Assembly (NCBI RefSeq): GCF_025211055.1
Contig: NZ_JAOARO010000023.1
Coordinates: 37,726 to 101,725 of the forward strand
Direction of reading: 5' to 3'
From: Vallitalea sp.
GTDB taxonomy: Bacteria > Bacillota > Clostridia > Lachnospirales > Vallitaleaceae
Length of the DNA: 64,000 nucleotides
The notes beneath the pieces were generated by a model. It was not told where the DNA came from and ran no database searches. It saw only the letters and a program-made list of their open reading frames with translations. The position numbers and the translations under genes were made by a program. This document shows positions 61,642 to 64,000 of this stretch, piece after piece (position 1 is the first letter of the stretch; the number at the start of each line of letters is the position of its first letter).

Positions 61642-62073
61642 ATGGATAAAGCATTAATTATTTATTGGAGTGGTACAGGAAATACAGAGGCAATGGCTAA
61701 CGGTATTGTAAAAGGTATAGAAGCAGAAGGAAAAGAAGTACAGATGATTCCTGTTGATGCGGCTAACAAGGATATGGTAAAAGAAGCAACATATGTAGCT
61801 CTTGGTTGCCCATCTATGGGAGCAGAGGTATTAGAAGAAGATGAAATGGAACCTTTTGTTGAAAGTTTAGAAGATATTGATTGGTCAAATAAAAAATTAG
61901 CCCTATTCGGTTCTTATGACTGGGGAGATGGAGAATGGATGAGAAACTGGCAGGAAAGAATGGAATCATGTGGTGCTACGTTAGTTAAGGACGGTCTTAC
62001 AGTTAATCTAGAGCCTGAAGGAGAAGAATTAGATAAGTGTATAGACTTAGGTAAAGCACTTGTAACTGCTTAA
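61642..62073 (+). CDS. Flavodoxin
   Basis: Flavodoxins replace ferredoxin as low-potential electron carriers when iron is short. The 143-residue protein has the FMN-phosphate loop IIYWSGTGNTEAMANG and the second flavin-binding loop ALGCPSMGAEVLEED. The third loop is LFGSYDWGDGEWM. The start is the ATG behind ggaggt, five codons inside the longest frame. It shares the Fur-box promoter with the DUF3793 gene, which fits its expected use under iron limitation. Confidence 0.93.
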   Translation: MDKALIIYWSGTGNTEAMANGIVKGIEAEGKEVQMIPVDAANKDMVKEATYVALGCPSMGAEVLEEDEMEPFVESLEDIDWSNKKLALFGSYDWGDGEWMRNWQERMESCGATLVKDGLTVNLEPEGEELDKCIDLGKALVTA

Positions 62074-62099
62074 TTGTATTTTATTATTTTAAAATAAAG

Positions 62100-62149
62100 A
62101 GGCTTTTGCAATAGCAAAGAAAATTAGCTATTAAAAAGCCTTTTTTTTG
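62100..62149 (+). terminator. Terminator after the flavodoxin gene
   Basis: An outer stem aggctttt/aaaagcct encloses an inner aatagc/gctatt stem and runs into eight T residues. It is a strong intrinsic terminator. The following 276 bases to the next gene contain no recognised promoter or structure. Confidence 0.93.
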
Positions 62150-62425
62150 TTACAAAGAATTAAACAATTATTTACCTTCTGCTAAATTATTATAATAAAA
62201 ATTGAGTTATATGTTTATAATATACTGTGTAGGTTCTTAAATGTAATATTTTCTGTTAAAAATCAACAAATATTAATAATGAACAAGTCGATCATAGTTT
62301 TATTATATTTAAAAAACAGCTAGATAGGAGTATGATTTTATATATAATTAACAAACATGCTTAATCTATCAATCAATGGCAGTTAGTTAGTTAAAAAGAA
62401 GGTAAAATGAAATGGAGGTAGTTAA

Positions 62426-63751
62426 ATGTTTTTTAAGAAGAATTTAATGATGGTAATTGCAATTGTATTAACACTAGGTATGGTGGTTGGGTGCAGTAAC
62501 AATGATAATAATAAACAAACTACTGATGGGGACAAAACAGAAACTGTTGACAACAAAGATGATAATAAAAAAGATGATGGTAAGAAAGATGAAGTACAAA
62601 CATTAGATATAGCAATTGTAGCTGATCCAGATAATATGATTTCAACAATAGCTGAACAGTTCATGAAAGATAATCCAAATATCAAAGTTGAAGTTAATGC
62701 TATTGGGCAAGATTATGAAAATGTGTTAAAGATTAAAATGGCTTCAAATCAATTACCTGATATTTTCGAGACTCATGGATGGTCTCAAGTAAGATATGGT
62801 AAATACTTAGCAGATTTAAGAGATGAATCATGGGTTGGTCGTTTAAGTGAATCAATTAAGCCTGCTGTTATTGACAATGATGGAAAAGTATATGCACTAC
62901 CAGTTGATCAAGAAAAAACAGGTATGGTATACAATGCAGGATTATTAGAAGAGTATGGAGTTGACGTACCAACAACTTATGCACAATTACTAGAAGCATG
63001 TGAAACTATCAAAACTAAGAGTGGTGGAAAAGTTACACCAATACATTTAGCTGGAAAAGATTCATGGCCAGTAGGTTTCTTCTTTGATTTCTTTGCTACA
63101 CCTTCTTTTATAAGTATGGAAGATAATTATGGCGAACAATTGAAAGATGGAAGCTTTGATTGGAATAATTTCACACCATTGCCAGCAAAATTCTTAGAAC
63201 TTTATAAAAAAGGATATTTAAATGAAGATGTATTAACGGCTGGATATACTGACTCAGCTATGGCATTTGGTAATAACGAAGTTGCTTTTGCAGTATACGG
63301 TCCTTATTTAATTCAAGAAGCTAAGAAAACCAATCCAGACATCAAAGGTGGTATTATGCCAGTACCTGCAATTGCAGAAGGTGATACACACACTTTTGTT
63401 GGTGGAGAAAGATTTAGTATTGGTGTTTGGAAAGATTCAAAAAGTGTTGATGCCGCTAAATTATTCTTAGAGTATTGTGCAAGACCAGAAAATGCAAAGA
63501 AAATTTGTGAATTTAATGCAGTTCCATCTGGATTAAATGATGTAGAAGTAGATTTAGGTGACTTAACTTCATATTATGATTCTTATAAAGATGTACGTAT
63601 ATTCCCATATTTTGATAGAGTTTATTTACCAAACGGTATGTGGGATACAATGTGTAAAAATGGACAAGACTTGCTTGCAGGAGCAATTACTCCAGAGCAG
63701 TTTTCAGAAAACATGGAAAAAGAATATATTCGTCTTAGAAACGTAAAATAA
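62426..63751 (+). CDS. Sugar ABC transporter substrate-binding lipoprotein
   Basis: This 441-residue lipoprotein has a signal with lipobox MVVGCSNN and an Asp/Lys-rich linker. The mature part is a family-1 extracellular solute-binding protein: LDIAIVADPDNMISTIAEQF and NPNIKVEVNAIGQDYENVLK near the start, then LPDIFETHGWSQ and YALPVDQEKTGMVYNAG. It presents a sugar or oligosaccharide to the membrane permeases. A permease gene follows, separated by a strong hairpin that could keep lipoprotein mRNA more abundant. The substrate is not predictable. Confidence 0.9.
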   Translation: MFFKKNLMMVIAIVLTLGMVVGCSNNDNNKQTTDGDKTETVDNKDDNKKDDGKKDEVQTLDIAIVADPDNMISTIAEQFMKDNPNIKVEVNAIGQDYENVLKIKMASNQLPDIFETHGWSQVRYGKYLADLRDESWVGRLSESIKPAVIDNDGKVYALPVDQEKTGMVYNAGLLEEYGVDVPTTYAQLLEACETIKTKSGGKVTPIHLAGKDSWPVGFFFDFFATPSFISMEDNYGEQLKDGSFDWNNFTPLPAKFLELYKKGYLNEDVLTAGYTDSAMAFGNNEVAFAVYGPYLIQEAKKTNPDIKGGIMPVPAIAEGDTHTFVGGERFSIGVWKDSKSVDAAKLFLEYCARPENAKKICEFNAVPSGLNDVEVDLGDLTSYYDSYKDVRIFPYFDRVYLPNGMWDTMCKNGQDLLAGAITPEQFSENMEKEYIRLRNVK

Positions 63752-63765
63752 TTTAATAGTAGCTT

Positions 63766-63804
63766 GTTCTTTGCTTAATCCTAATAATGGATTAAGCAAA
63801 GAAC
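63766..63804 (+). terminator. Long intercistronic hairpin between binding protein and permease
   Basis: A 16-bp perfect stem, gttctttgcttaatcc with ggattaagcaaagaac, surrounds a 7-base loop, 15 bases after the lipoprotein stop. Only a short, distant T-run follows, so it is more likely a 3' stabiliser or partial terminator, as often seen after binding-protein genes of ABC operons. Confidence 0.7.
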
Positions 63805-63837
63805 ATAATAAATAATTTTTGAGAAGAGGAGATGGAA

Positions 63838-64000
63838 ATGAATAATCAAACTTTAAAAAAACAAAAGCGAGAAGATAAGTTAACTTCTTTTGGATACCTA
63901 AAACGTAAGTTAAAATCTCCTCAAGCAATTAATGTTATGTATCTTCCTGTACTCGTTTTAATAGGGGTATTTATTTTTTACCCTTTTTTTAGAGGATTAA
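63838..64000 (+). CDS. Sugar ABC transporter permease, N-terminal part (partial)
   Basis: An open frame starts at an ATG behind gaagagga and runs off the window end after 54 codons. After a basic N-terminus (LKKQKREDKLTSFGYLKRK) a first membrane segment begins at MYLPVLVLIGVFIFYPFF. This start pattern is that of MalF/UgpA-type permeases of family-1 sugar importers. It fits its position directly after the substrate-binding protein. The rest of the gene, the second permease and any ATPase lie outside. Confidence 0.82.
   Translation, partial: MNNQTLKKQKREDKLTSFGYLKRKLKSPQAINVMYLPVLVLIGVFIFYPFFRGL

Noticed and set aside
1..64000. tRNA, rRNA, insertion sequences, prophage
   Set aside because: No CCA-ended cloverleaf, rRNA core sequence, transposase, integrase or phage gene was noticed. 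This is a by-eye negative and short tRNAs could be missed.

Overview
The window is about 64 kb of AT-rich, densely packed Firmicute DNA. The organism is most likely an anaerobic member of the Clostridia, perhaps a Lachnospirales/Vallitalea-like lineage. The grounds are: the S10-spc-alpha ribosomal protein cluster in Gram-positive order, with a KOW protein between map and infA; zinc-binding S14, S4, L36 and adenylate kinase; an oversized L17; SLH-anchored surface proteins; an FprA flavodiiron protein; and an iron-regulated DUF3793-flavodoxin pair. The taxonomic placement is inference, because no rRNA is present.

1-15.2 kb: the S10-spc-alpha cluster, from the end of rplD through rplW, rplB and the small and large subunit proteins, secY, adk, map, a KOW protein, infA, rpmJ, rpsM, rpsK, rpsD, rpoA and rplQ. 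Most genes are separated by a few bases or overlap. Three gaps stand out as probable leader RNAs: before rpmJ, before rpsM (with its own consensus promoter) and before rpoA (mutually exclusive stems).

15.4-21 kb: ecfA1-ecfA2-ecfT (energy module of ECF vitamin/metal importers), truA, a YibE/F-family membrane protein, then rplM-rpsI behind a consensus promoter. Upstream of that promoter are two perfect, inverted DnaA boxes and one near-perfect box.

21-40 kb: an accessory surface locus. A LytS-type 7TM histidine kinase and a response regulator with a SARP/BTAD-like output precede a 2195-residue secreted Ig-like repeat protein, a 2599-residue SLH-anchored protein with an Asn-rich linker, and an M23 peptidase. 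This is the least ordinary part of the window. 40-46 kb holds a Tyr-rich cupin protein, an unknown lipoprotein, a second SLH protein and a GH13 alpha-glucosidase.

46-56 kb: a minus-strand small-RNA candidate, a methyl-accepting chemotaxis protein, dnaE, pfkA, and a GntR-controlled ABC exporter (YtrA-like) with an operator over its promoter.

55.6-64 kb: a CBS-ACT protein, FprA flavodiiron protein, KtrB/KtrA potassium uptake, a SpoU-family rRNA methyltransferase, the Fur-box-controlled DUF3793-flavodoxin pair, and the start of a sugar ABC importer (lipoprotein and first permease, cut by the window end).

The non-coding DNA gives several leads: a 33-nt bulged-hairpin motif shared by two intergenic regions with a compensatory change, a 33-nt repeat upstream of both ecfA1 and the CBS-ACT gene, and competing RNA stems upstream of rpoA and fprA. 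No tRNA, rRNA, CRISPR array, transposase or phage gene was recognised.
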